The notes beneath the pieces are model-generated. The model had not been told where the DNA came from. It was given only the letters and a program-made list of their open reading frames with translations, and did not search any database. 64,000 bases of DNA from Sphingomonas sp. ID1715 (GTDB lineage Bacteria; Pseudomonadota; Alphaproteobacteria; Sphingomonadales; Sphingomonadaceae), in assembly GCF_013044515.1 (NCBI RefSeq), contig NZ_JABEPR010000001.1, positions 372,001 to 436,000 on the forward strand. The letters are read 5' to 3'. The position numbers and the translations under genes are program-made. Positions 8,172 to 15,288 of this stretch are shown here, piece after piece; the stretch's first letter is position 1, and each line of letters opens with the position of its first letter.

Positions 8172-8922
8172 CTGCGTTGCTGGCTGGCGCGAGGCGGTCC
8201 GGCTCGTCGACCTCGCCACCGGACACCAGGCGCAGAATGTCGTCATCTCCGTGGCCGAGCCGACTGCGCGCGCAACACTCGCCGATCCCGTCGTGGCGGA
8301 AGTCGATGCCTTCCTTTCGGGCCATGGCAAGAAGCCCATCGAGACGGTCGCCAACACGATTTTTCCGGCAGCGCTGTACAGGCGCTACGGCGCGCCGCAA
8401 TTCTTCGACCGGTTTCGCGACAACGTGCTGCCGAAGGTCCGGAGGTCGGGCGCTTGGTCGGGCTATTATTTCGAACGGATGATGGAATTGCCCCGCGCCG
8501 ACGGCCAGCCAATCAATCAAATCTGGGGCATCGTCGAGCGCCTGCGCAACCCGAACGTCCGAGCGCTCAACAAATTCGAACTGCTGATCTTCGACCCCGC
8601 CCGCGACGTGAATGACTCGCCCTACGGCGGTCAGTGCCTGAGCTTTGCCAGTCTCAAGCTGATCGGCAAGGGCGACGATCGTCGCCTCGGCATGACCGCG
8701 CTCTACCGCAATCACTACTATATCGAAAAACTGCTCGGCAATCTGATCGGCCTCGGCCGTCTGCTCGAATTCATCGCCAAGGAAGGCGGGGTCGCGCTGG
8801 GTCCGCTCACGATCGTCTCGACCAACGCCACGGTCGACACCGCCAACTGGAACCGCGGCGATCTTAAGCAACTCTTTGAGCGCTGCGATCAGGCGAGCGC
8901 ACATCTCCTTGCTGCGGCGTGA
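8143..8922 (+). CDS. Thymidylate-synthase-like protein
   Basis: 259 residues, start supported by GGAGG six bases upstream. The central and C-terminal parts match the thymidylate synthase/dCMP hydroxymethylase fold by eye: INQIWGIVERLRNPNVRALN (124-143) parallels the TS DQ...L...P.SRR region, GGQC (162-165) falls where TS has its PCH cysteine, ALYRN (186-190) aligns with the Y-R-S strand, and GNLIGLGRLLEFIA (199-212) with the FNI...L helix. Cys165 and Asn200 could be the catalytic Cys and Asn. It is only distantly similar and not a housekeeping ThyA. The gene overlaps the protease gene by 29 bases and runs convergently into the UDG-like gene. The superfamily call needs a profile search. Confidence 0.6.
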   Translation: MYLPIPPQPDCVAGWREAVRLVDLATGHQAQNVVISVAEPTARATLADPVVAEVDAFLSGHGKKPIETVANTIFPAALYRRYGAPQFFDRFRDNVLPKVRRSGAWSGYYFERMMELPRADGQPINQIWGIVERLRNPNVRALNKFELLIFDPARDVNDSPYGGQCLSFASLKLIGKGDDRRLGMTALYRNHYYIEKLLGNLIGLGRLLEFIAKEGGVALGPLTIVSTNATVDTANWNRGDLKQLFERCDQASAHLLAAA

Positions 8923-9593
8923 GGCGCGCCCAACGGCAGTTCTAGCGGCTCATCGTTGTCATCCGCGACACCGTACAGGCTGAACATGCCCTCGATGAAC
9001 TCGCGCTGCCCGCCGTAGCTCGGATGGCGGACCGCGGTGGTCGGAATGTCGAGACCGTCCAGCGCCAGGTGAGCATCGCGCCCGATCGCGACGATCTGGC
9101 GGGGCCGGATCATTGACACGAGGGCTTGCAATATCGGCCAGGTCGCCTCGCGCTCGCTTCGCGTGTGGCATCGGTTCGACATCGGATCATCCGCTTCATG
9201 GGGATGGAACGGGAAAACGTTCCAGAGCATGACAGGCTGACCGATCCGCTCTAGCACACGCCAGACGATCGCCGCGGTGCGCTCCGCCACGGCGGGTCCC
9301 TGCGTCGCACGTTCGAATGCGATGCCGCCCATCAGCGTACCGGCATGTCCGAGGTGAATTTCGTCGGTCAGCGGTACGCCCGTACGCCGCCCCCCGCGAT
9401 AGCCGAGATCACGCGCGATCCAGATCGTTTCGACGCGATGATCAAGCGCCGCGGTGAGCAGCATTTCGAGATTGTCGCGGCGCCGGGCGGCGGCGTCGCT
9501 GCGGTCATGGACCGTGCAGCGATCGCGCCAGGGATTGAACACTGAGGGAAGTTCGGTCGCCGCCAGGGTGGACACAAAGGATTTCGGGGTCAT
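8889..9593 (-). CDS. Uracil-DNA-glycosylase-like protein
   Basis: 234 residues. The N-terminal block has IARDLGYRGGRRTG (59-72), at the position of the UDG-superfamily motif that binds the flipped base, and LWNVFPFHP (123-131) in the middle. VRHPSYGG (188-195) resembles motif B, the His-Pro-Ser DNA intercalation loop. The catalytic Asp of UNG is not obvious, so the substrate may not be uracil. The start overlaps the MazG-like stop as ATGA, so the pair is translationally coupled. The 3' end overlaps the convergent TS-like gene by 34 bases. Glycosylases of this kind occur on mobile elements; anti-phage glycosylases acting on modified bases are known, so a defence role is possible but inferred. 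Confidence 0.72.
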   Translation of the reverse strand: MTPKSFVSTLAATELPSVFNPWRDRCTVHDRSDAAARRRDNLEMLLTAALDHRVETIWIARDLGYRGGRRTGVPLTDEIHLGHAGTLMGGIAFERATQGPAVAERTAAIVWRVLERIGQPVMLWNVFPFHPHEADDPMSNRCHTRSEREATWPILQALVSMIRPRQIVAIGRDAHLALDGLDIPTTAVRHPSYGGQREFIEGMFSLYGVADDNDEPLELPLGAPHAAARRCALA

Positions 9594-10768
9594 GACGGCA
9601 ATTCCTTGATACGCAGGCGGCGATTGGCGAAGTCGATCAGGACGCGGCCGCGCCGATGCTCCTGAAGGAAGCGGAAAGCCGTATAGCCCTGGAGGATCGC
9701 TTCCTCCCAAAGCCACAGCGGACAGCGTTCTGATTCGTAGCCGGCGACGAACTGGCGGACATGCTTCAGCATGTCCAGCGGAAGGCCACCGCGCTTCACG
9801 TTTTCAAAGTACCGGAGTTGCTGCGCTTGTCCGAAAATCCAGGAAGTTATGCCCTCTTCGATGAGAATCGCCCGAGCACCGTCTTCGGCGTCGTCGAGTT
9901 TCGGATCGCTCTTGCGCTTGAGACGGAGCAGCGCACGCAGCACTGGCGACCAGCCAAGCACCGCGACATAAGCGTAGTGAAAGACATCGTGGAAGCGATA
10001 GTCGTCGGGTTCGAGCGCGTTGTCGGTGAGCCGGTCGCCGACATACACACCGCTTGAGCGTTGATACACGAATGTCTGCCCGCGAACGGTGCGTTCATAG
10101 ACGTCGATCGCCATCCGCCGCGGCAATTGCTCTTCTGGGTCGAGCGCCGCATCGGTCGGCGCCGGATAGATGCGCTCGCGCGGCCAGCGATCGAAGATCT
10201 TGTGAAGATTCTTCACGGCGGCAGCCTCGATGGTAACACCGGATTCGTTTGCCGCCTGGATCAACCGGCGCATGACCGCGACCAGCCGGCCCGCGAGTGC
10301 TTCGCGGTCCTTCGCAAGACCGCCCGCCTGGAAATCGTTGATGAGCAGCCCAACGTCGCCTGCCAGCGCGAGCAGGCTATGCTCGAACTGCGGCATCGGT
10401 GCCTTGGCAAGCGGAATGTGCTGCGGCTGCAGCGCATGGAAACTGAGCGTTTCGTTGCCGCCCGTCTGCCATTGTCCGCCGTTTGTCGCCGCGGCGGCAG
10501 CGATGTCGCTGAGCGCCATGCGGCTGCGCCGTGCGATCGCCGCCAGATACCAAAGGACGTCACCAAGCTCTTCCGCGACGGCGTGAGCGTAACCCAGGTA
10601 GGAGGCATCGTCGCGCTGCTTTTTCTTGGCCTCACTGAGCAAGCTGCCGACTTCGCCGAAAAGGCCAAGCATCGAGAAGCCCAGTGCGCGGCCACCGCTG
10701 CGTTGATCAGTCCGCGCGGCCTGCTTCGCATAATCCGCAACAGTGAGAGCTTCGAAATCCTCGCTCAT
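9590..10768 (-). CDS. MazG-like nucleotide pyrophosphohydrolase
   Basis: 392 residues. Residues ~10-90 form an all-alpha NTP pyrophosphatase domain: Glu39 and Glu46 in FGEVGSLLSEAKKK, then EELGD (66-70) before a hydrophobic helix, giving the metal-binding E...E...ExxD pattern. A second helical domain (~220-370) contains DDYRFHDVFHYAYVAVLGW and AEDGARAILIEEG. MazG-family enzymes hydrolyse non-canonical or excess (d)NTPs to monophosphates. It is the middle gene of a small minus-strand operon: it overlaps the RHH gene upstream and the UDG-like gene downstream by four bases each. A nucleotide-pool enzyme coupled to a DNA glycosylase is the noteworthy combination. Confidence 0.8.
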   Translation of the reverse strand: MSEDFEALTVADYAKQAARTDQRSGGRALGFSMLGLFGEVGSLLSEAKKKQRDDASYLGYAHAVAEELGDVLWYLAAIARRSRMALSDIAAAAATNGGQWQTGGNETLSFHALQPQHIPLAKAPMPQFEHSLLALAGDVGLLINDFQAGGLAKDREALAGRLVAVMRRLIQAANESGVTIEAAAVKNLHKIFDRWPRERIYPAPTDAALDPEEQLPRRMAIDVYERTVRGQTFVYQRSSGVYVGDRLTDNALEPDDYRFHDVFHYAYVAVLGWSPVLRALLRLKRKSDPKLDDAEDGARAILIEEGITSWIFGQAQQLRYFENVKRGGLPLDMLKHVRQFVAGYESERCPLWLWEEAILQGYTAFRFLQEHRRGRVLIDFANRRLRIKELPS

Positions 10769-10965
10769 CGCCTGCCCTTCCGGCGATCCGATATCGCGTC
10801 TGCGGGGACGCTCACGCCATAGGCTTCAAGTGCCCGCAGTACGATCATCCGGATCGGCTCGCGGGAATCGAGCGACCGTTGACCGAGATCGCGTTTCGTA
10901 ACGGCAGGAATCTGCACCTGAAGATGCTCGTCGCCGACATCGGTTTGCGCTGCGATATTTTTCAT
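10765..10965 (-). CDS. Small ribbon-helix-helix-like protein, probable operon regulator
   Basis: The 66-residue product begins MKNIAAQTDVGDEHLQVQIP and contains QVQIP followed by KRDLGQRSLDSREPIRMIVL, a strand-helix-helix pattern like small RHH repressors or antitoxins. An in-frame ATG at 10989 would give 74 residues; neither start has a good ribosome site. The start region itself is covered by strong TTTTCATG/CATGAAAA dyads (10959-10993), which suggests self-binding. It overlaps the MazG-like gene by four bases. It lies 27-51 bases after the relaxase stop, so it may also be read from the relaxase transcript. Fold call is by pattern only. Confidence 0.6.
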   Translation of the reverse strand: MKNIAAQTDVGDEHLQVQIPAVTKRDLGQRSLDSREPIRMIVLRALEAYGVSVPADAISDRRKGRR

Positions 10966-10993
10966 GAATCCATGAAAACATAATTTCATGAAA
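10959..10993. promoter_or_regulatory. Operator-like dyads over the start of the RHH-MazG-UDG operon
   Basis: TTTTCATG (10959-10966) and CATGAAAA (10971-10978) are perfect inverted repeats separated by AATC. A second palindrome TTTCATGAAA lies at 10984-10993, so the TTCATGAA core occurs about 20-25 bases apart on one face of the helix. They overlap both possible start codons of the small RHH gene. I infer autoregulation; no promoter hexamers are obvious in the 27 bases left before the relaxase stop. Confidence 0.5.
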
Positions 10994-11016
10994 ATAGGAA
11001 GCCCGAATCCTCCGGA

Positions 11017-12981
11017 TCAGGAGACGCTCGGCCCGCTGCGCTGCCGCCCGAGTGTCCAGTTGATCCCGCCGTCGCGCATGATGCCCGAGACCGATTTGCC
11101 GACATGGCGATCGAGAACAGAGCGCCACGGCACCAGCGTGAAATCGCGCGACCGTTCGATGAGCGCATGGCGACCACTCGTCATCTCGACTGCGCGCACG
11201 AGCCTGCCTTGAACAGCCTCCCCCTCTCTGGCCTCGGCGAACGGAACGCCTAACTTGTCGGAGAGCTGGCGGGCGACACGCAGCAATTCTCGCCGCTGGA
11301 GCGCGGCGAGCATCCCTCGCCGATAGACCGTCTGCCCATCCTGTTCGTCTGCAAGCTGTTCGGTGATCAGCCATTGCCGTCGCATCGCCTGCGCTGAACG
11401 AACCTCGCGGCCGAACCCGGCATCGCGCACCGGCGCTGGGCTGGCGGCAACCAGCTCACGATCGAGCCAGGTCGCGGCCTCGGCCGCTGGCAGATTGTCG
11501 AGCGGGACGGTCGACAGCGCCTCGATGGCGACGGGCCGGTCGTGGAGTTGGCGCGCCTCGAACCGAACCACCTTGTCAAGATGATCGGGCGTGACGATCC
11601 AGCTTCCATCGGGATCGCGTTCGACATTGCGGGCGATCTTCCGCATCGCCTCCAGCCGGCGGACATGGGTTTCGGCGAAGCCTTCACTGGCGCTCGGGTC
11701 CTGCTGCAAATGCGCGTCGATCGTGTAGCGTCCGTCGTTCGCGGCGGCGACTTCGACAATCGTGCGATCGACCGGGCGAACGCCGCCCTCACGCGGCACG
11801 ATCCGGACGATGGCGTTTTCGGGGGTCGGATCGACCATCTCGCCCTCGCCGATCTCGGCATAGTGCGTGCGCCCGTCGATGCCGTCGATTAGCAGATAAT
11901 GGCGGTCTTCATGCTCGTCCGCCAATCCCCGCATGATAACGCGGCCGATAATCGGCGCGGCTTCCTGCGCCGTCGGATCATAGATGACGCGATCGGCCGC
12001 GGCACAGTCGAGCTTCCGCGCGGTCAGCTCGCGCTGCATGGTACGGATGATATCGCCACGCTCCCCGATCCGGCGCAGTGTGTTCGCGAGGTCGGGCTCG
12101 AGCCGCCAGGTGTCGCTGCCGATATGCGAGGCGAGTCCCATGCGCCCAAGTTTCTGCAAGCGGCCGACGCGAACCGATTGGTGAAACGGGTCGCTGTCGC
12201 TCGCGCTGACCAGGCGCATACTATCCATGTCGCGGATCAGCCGTCGGTCGATCGCGGTCAGCCGCTCCACGCCAGTATCGCTGCGAAGCCGCTCCTCGAT
12301 TTCAAGGTCGGTGCGCGGCCCGAGGTCGAGGTTGGCGATCTCGATCGCGCGTTGCCTGGCCCCGTGCGAAATATATTCGCGCGCGATCAGCAGATTTTCG
12401 CCCCGGTCATTCACGCCGCGCACAACGATATGCGTGTGCGGATGGCCGGTATTGAAATGGTCGACTGCCACCCAATCCAGCCTCGTGCCGAGATCCTGCT
12501 CCATCTGCGTCATCAGCCTGCGCACAAAGGGCTTCAAGTCCGGATATTGGTCGGCGTCCTCGGCCGACACGATGAATCGAAACTGGCGGCGGTCGCCGTC
12601 GCAGCGTTCGAGGAACACCTTGCCGTCGGCGACATCCTCGTCGGCCGAATAGAGCGCGCCGGGCTCGCCCTCGCGGGTCACGCCATCGCGCTGGATATAA
12701 CGCAAGTGCGCCTTCGCGCCGCCCATACCTTTCCCGCCAAGTCCAACAGGCCGTATCTTGACGATCACGCGGCGCGACCGGAACGCGCCCAATCGGTCGC
12801 GCGATCTGAGCACCCGTGCAACGCTCGCGCCACGTCCGATCCGGCTGCCGTCGAAGCGGCCACGCCTGCCGGTTTTTAGCCCTGCGCGCTTTGCCGCTTT
12901 CACGACGCGGCTCAGGTAGCGCTGCTCCTTGCCCCGGCAGCGCATCCGGCCCAGGTGCGGTTCGAACTCATCATCGCGCAT
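11017..12981 (-). CDS. Relaxase (VirD2-like nuclease with DUF3363 C-terminal region)
   Basis: 654 residues from the ATG at 12981, which has AAGGA seven bases upstream; a longer frame to 13167 lacks support. The basic N terminus (rich in R and G) precedes the nuclease: VDHFNTGHPHTHIVVRG at residues 173-189 gives His180, His182 and His184, the three-His metal site, and Tyr95 in LRYIQRDG is a candidate nicking tyrosine. The long C-terminal part corresponds to the DUF3363 region seen in this ICE family (RlxS type). The enzyme nicks oriT, stays bound to the 5' end and is exported by TraG and the Trb channel. The oriT is expected just upstream. Confidence 0.92.
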   Translation of the reverse strand: MRDDEFEPHLGRMRCRGKEQRYLSRVVKAAKRAGLKTGRRGRFDGSRIGRGASVARVLRSRDRLGAFRSRRVIVKIRPVGLGGKGMGGAKAHLRYIQRDGVTREGEPGALYSADEDVADGKVFLERCDGDRRQFRFIVSAEDADQYPDLKPFVRRLMTQMEQDLGTRLDWVAVDHFNTGHPHTHIVVRGVNDRGENLLIAREYISHGARQRAIEIANLDLGPRTDLEIEERLRSDTGVERLTAIDRRLIRDMDSMRLVSASDSDPFHQSVRVGRLQKLGRMGLASHIGSDTWRLEPDLANTLRRIGERGDIIRTMQRELTARKLDCAAADRVIYDPTAQEAAPIIGRVIMRGLADEHEDRHYLLIDGIDGRTHYAEIGEGEMVDPTPENAIVRIVPREGGVRPVDRTIVEVAAANDGRYTIDAHLQQDPSASEGFAETHVRRLEAMRKIARNVERDPDGSWIVTPDHLDKVVRFEARQLHDRPVAIEALSTVPLDNLPAAEAATWLDRELVAASPAPVRDAGFGREVRSAQAMRRQWLITEQLADEQDGQTVYRRGMLAALQRRELLRVARQLSDKLGVPFAEAREGEAVQGRLVRAVEMTSGRHALIERSRDFTLVPWRSVLDRHVGKSVSGIMRDGGINWTLGRQRSGPSVS

Positions 12982-13327
12982 AGCGGCGTCCTTCCATACC
13001 GGAATGACGCTCCCCGCCGATAAGAATGGCGCGTCCTCGCCAGAGCGCAAGGAGTCTCGCGATTGGGATCGGAAAAGCCCAGAAAACCGCCATTCCTGGC
13101 AACCCTGTCTCGCACTCAAAGGGCGAGTCTCGCAAAAGCCTTCAAAAAACGATGTGCAGACAAACACTTACAAAATCGCGAGATTTTGCCTCTATCTTGC
13201 CGTCAAGCCCGACTGCCACCTGCCGCCCCAGACGCCCGCTTTGCCTTCCCGCCTTCCCGATTAGAAAAGGGGAGCGGCGCCATGCGGCACCACTCCCGCG
13301 AACCTGCCCCTTCAACAGCGCATCGCC
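12982..13327. other. Relaxase upstream region, candidate oriT
   Basis: This 346-bp gap has no supported gene. It contains the perfect inverted repeat CAAAATC-GCGA-GATTTTG (13171-13188), a direct repeat GAGTCTCGC (13052-13060 and 13125-13133) and an A-rich stretch around 13141-13175. Inverted and direct repeats next to a relaxase gene are usual for an origin of transfer, and relaxases of this family normally act on an adjacent site. I do not recognise a nick-site consensus, so the oriT assignment is a location-based inference. The relaxase promoter also lies here. Confidence 0.4.
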
Positions 13328-13489
13328 TTATTGCCAGCCTGCCTGTTCGGCCTGACGCAGCGCCCGATTGCACCGCTTCAGCCTCTTCTCAGCGGCCCTT
13401 AATTCGGCTTCGATCTGCCGCCGTTCTGCCGCGTCATCGCACCATGAAAGCTCCGCGCGAAGCTCCTCGATCTGTTGTTCAACCGACAT
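13328..13489 (-). CDS. Small coiled-coil protein of the ICE backbone
   Basis: A 53-codon ORF beginning MSVEQQIEELRAELSWCDDA and ending in a Gln/Arg-rich helix. The start at 13489 has an excellent GGAGG site six bases upstream, and codon use fits the surrounding genes. Heptad-like spacing of Leu and Ile with alternating Glu and Arg predicts one long coiled coil. It stands between the relaxase region and the DUF736 gene and reads in the same direction. I do not recognise the family; a role with the relaxase or ParB-like protein is only a guess from position. Confidence 0.65.
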   Translation of the reverse strand: MSVEQQIEELRAELSWCDDAAERRQIEAELRAAEKRLKRCNRALRQAEQAGWQ

Positions 13490-13821
13490 CTCATCCTCCT
13501 GATACAAGCGAAAGATGAGCCATCGCCCGGCGGGGAGCGGGTCGGGTCAACCACCGCGCAGCGGCCGCGAAGCGGGCGACGGGGGAGCCGATTTTCTCGT
13601 CGCCGGAGTGGAGCGAAGCGGAACGCAGGTGGCGTGAAAATTGGGGGAACCGTCGATGGTTGAGGCGGTCCGTTCGCCGCCGGATACTCGGTGCTTGCTG
13701 AGCGGATTTCTTCCTCTCTGCAGGCCCGCAAGCGCGTTCCGGTGCAGGAAAAGGCCCACGCCGAGCCCTCAAGGCATGAGGAAAGCCCCGCGCCGGGTGA
13801 CCGGCGCGGGAGCGATCCGGC
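13490..13821. other. Non-coding gap before the small coiled-coil gene
   Basis: No ORF here has a credible ribosome site or recognisable product; the open frames on both strands are chance frames in G+C-rich sequence. The only clear structure is the terminator-like hairpin at 13787-13810. The remainder is rich in GCGGCCGCGAAGCGGGCG-type low-complexity sequence, as is the gap at 14143-14503. Confidence 0.5.
13787..13810 (-). terminator. Rho-independent-like terminator after the DUF736 gene
   Basis: CCCGCGCCGG (13787-13796) pairs perfectly with CCGGCGCGGG (13801-13810) around a GTGA loop. Read on the minus strand it lies 11 bases after the DUF736 stop and is followed by GCTTTCC, a weak T run. 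It should end the DUF736 transcript. Confidence 0.65.
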
Positions 13822-14142
13822 TCAGTCGCCGGGGTTCCAGATGACAGCGAACGCGTCGTCGTCGTCCTGCCCGGCGGCGCGGCCGAGATTGGCGTAGAGG
13901 GTGCGGCCGCCAAGTTCGGGGGCTGACATGGCGAGGCGGACATATTCGCGCTGGCTCACCTCGCCGGTGCGGATCCAGCCGCCGCCCAGTTCGACGCCGT
14001 TCGACAGCACGCGGTAGTCGGGCTGGTCCCCGGTCTTACCGCGATTGGGGATGATGGCGATCTCGGCATTGACCGAAAGCGTCTTCAAGGCGCCCCGGAA
14101 CGAACCGTCGTTCTGGCGCTGGACATGACCGATTGCGGGCAT
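13822..14142 (-). CDS. DUF736 family protein
   Basis: The 106-residue protein starts MPAIGHVQRQNDGSFRGALK and carries the family features: TLSVNAEIAIIPN, DYRVLSNGVELGGGW, and a C-terminal acidic DDDDAFAVIWNPGD. AGGAG lies seven bases before the start. DUF736 proteins are small, beta-rich and found almost only on alphaproteobacterial plasmids and ICEs, near ParB-like, DUF2958 and ArdC genes, as here. No biochemical function is established. It is a monocistronic unit closed by the hairpin at 13787-13810. Confidence 0.9.
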   Translation of the reverse strand: MPAIGHVQRQNDGSFRGALKTLSVNAEIAIIPNRGKTGDQPDYRVLSNGVELGGGWIRTGEVSQREYVRLAMSAPELGGRTLYANLGRAAGQDDDDAFAVIWNPGD

Positions 14143-14503
14143 TTCTCGTCTCCTTCACACAGTCGCCCGACCCGATGCCGGGCGATGGGCGGACCGAAGG
14201 GACGGCCCTTGAGCGCGCTGCGAACCGCAGGCCGAAGCGAAGCGGAGGACCGGAAGCGCGGGGCTGATTTGGAGCGAAGCGGCCGCGAGGAGCGCCGCCA
14301 AAGCGGCGCGGGGAAATCAGTTCCGCGCGATGGTTTCGCGGGGCGCGCGGCCGTCCCAGGTCATGCGCCCAAGGAGCCGGCGACGGGGTGGTGAGACACG
14401 AAAGGACGAGATGCGCGCGCGGACAGGAAGCCCAGTCCGGCGTCCTTCCGGGAAGCCATGATTGCTTTCGCGGCCACGAAGCGGCGGCTATAGCCTCACG
14501 GCG
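14143..14503. other. Non-coding gap between DUF736 and the zinc-ribbon-like gene
   Basis: These 361 bases are G+C-rich, with repeated GCGAAGCGG-type motifs and no ORF with a plausible ribosome site. They separate divergent genes and therefore hold two promoters, but I cannot point to convincing hexamers. Confidence 0.45.
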
Positions 14504-14731
14504 ATGAACGAAGGAACGACGATTGCGGGGCAGATCGAACGGCTGATCGTGCGGCTGGACGGCGCGGCGGTGTGCGATGCCTGCGTGACTGACCGGCTCA
14601 ACCTGTGGGTTACCGCACAGGCCAATGTCGTCACCCGCGCGCTCGGCGGCACGCGCGGATTCGAGCGGCAGAAGGACGAATGCACGCTATGCGGAAGCAC
14701 CCGGACGGTGATCCGCCGCACCGCCCGGTAG
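14504..14731 (+). CDS. Small zinc-ribbon-like protein (two CxxC motifs)
   Basis: The 75-residue product begins MNEGTTIAGQIERLIVRLDG and has CDAC near residues 24-27 and CTLC near 62-65, which together could bind one zinc. It is the only plus-strand gene in this part of the ICE backbone and is convergent with the minus-strand genes that follow. A longer frame begins at 14462 but the internal ATG fits the protein better. I do not know the family function; small zinc-ribbon proteins on mobile elements often bind nucleic acid. Confidence 0.65.
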   Translation: MNEGTTIAGQIERLIVRLDGAAVCDACVTDRLNLWVTAQANVVTRALGGTRGFERQKDECTLCGSTRTVIRRTAR

Positions 14732-14784
14732 GTCAGGCGGCGGGGGTTTTCGGCACGCGAGCGCGCGGTGCGGCGCGATTTGGG

Positions 14785-15288
14785 CTAGTTGCCGTCGCCC
14801 GCGAGCGCGCGCGCCAGCGGCTCGTTGGTCGCCTCGATCTCGATGCGGTCTGCGAAAATCGCGCACCAGCCGCTGCCGAATTCACCGATGCGGGGCTTGG
14901 AACAGGTCATCGCCCAATCAAAGCCTATCGGCCCCTTGGACAACGTTTCGGCGCAACATCGCTGGACGACCACGGCGATAGCATAGGCGTCGAAATCGTC
15001 CATGCTGGCGAAACACACGATCCGCACGGCTGGGTCGTCGGGGCAGGTTTCCGCGATGAAATCGGCTCCGATGGTGGGAAATTCGGGATCGTTGAACGCC
15101 TCGCGAAACCCGCTCCACGGCACGTTCGCATCGTCCGGCGGAAAGGCTGCGAGCAGCGCCGCGCTCGGCGGATCGGGCGCGTCGTCATTCGCCAGCGCGT
15201 AGCCAGCGTTTGCGACTTCCTCGATCAGCGCGCACTCGGCGGCGGTGCAGCGAAAGGCGAAGCTGCCCTGAATCCAGATGTCAGCCAT
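14785..15288 (-). CDS. Conserved hypothetical protein of the ICE backbone
   Basis: 167 residues beginning MADIWIQGSFAFRCTAAECA. It is acidic, with no membrane segment or recognisable catalytic motif. Two half-similar features, FRCTAAECALIEEV and VQRCCAE, contain cysteines but not in metal-binding spacing. Its start overlaps the end of the next upstream gene by eight bases, so the two are coupled. Both are located between the ParB-like protein and the zinc-ribbon protein, a position typical of plasmid-maintenance genes, but no function can be assigned. Confidence 0.7.
   Translation of the reverse strand: MADIWIQGSFAFRCTAAECALIEEVANAGYALANDDAPDPPSAALLAAFPPDDANVPWSGFREAFNDPEFPTIGADFIAETCPDDPAVRIVCFASMDDFDAYAIAVVVQRCCAETLSKGPIGFDWAMTCSKPRIGEFGSGWCAIFADRIEIEATNEPLARALAGDGN

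Noticed and set aside
8083-8904. Minus-strand frame of 273 codons opposite the TS-like gene
   Set aside because: The plus-strand gene has GGAGG, operon overlap and family-like motifs; the minus frame has none and would collide with the UDG-like gene.
12982-13167. N-terminal extension of the relaxase frame
   Set aside because: The ATG at 12981 has AAGGA at ideal distance, and the extension has atypical composition and overlaps the repeats of the candidate oriT.
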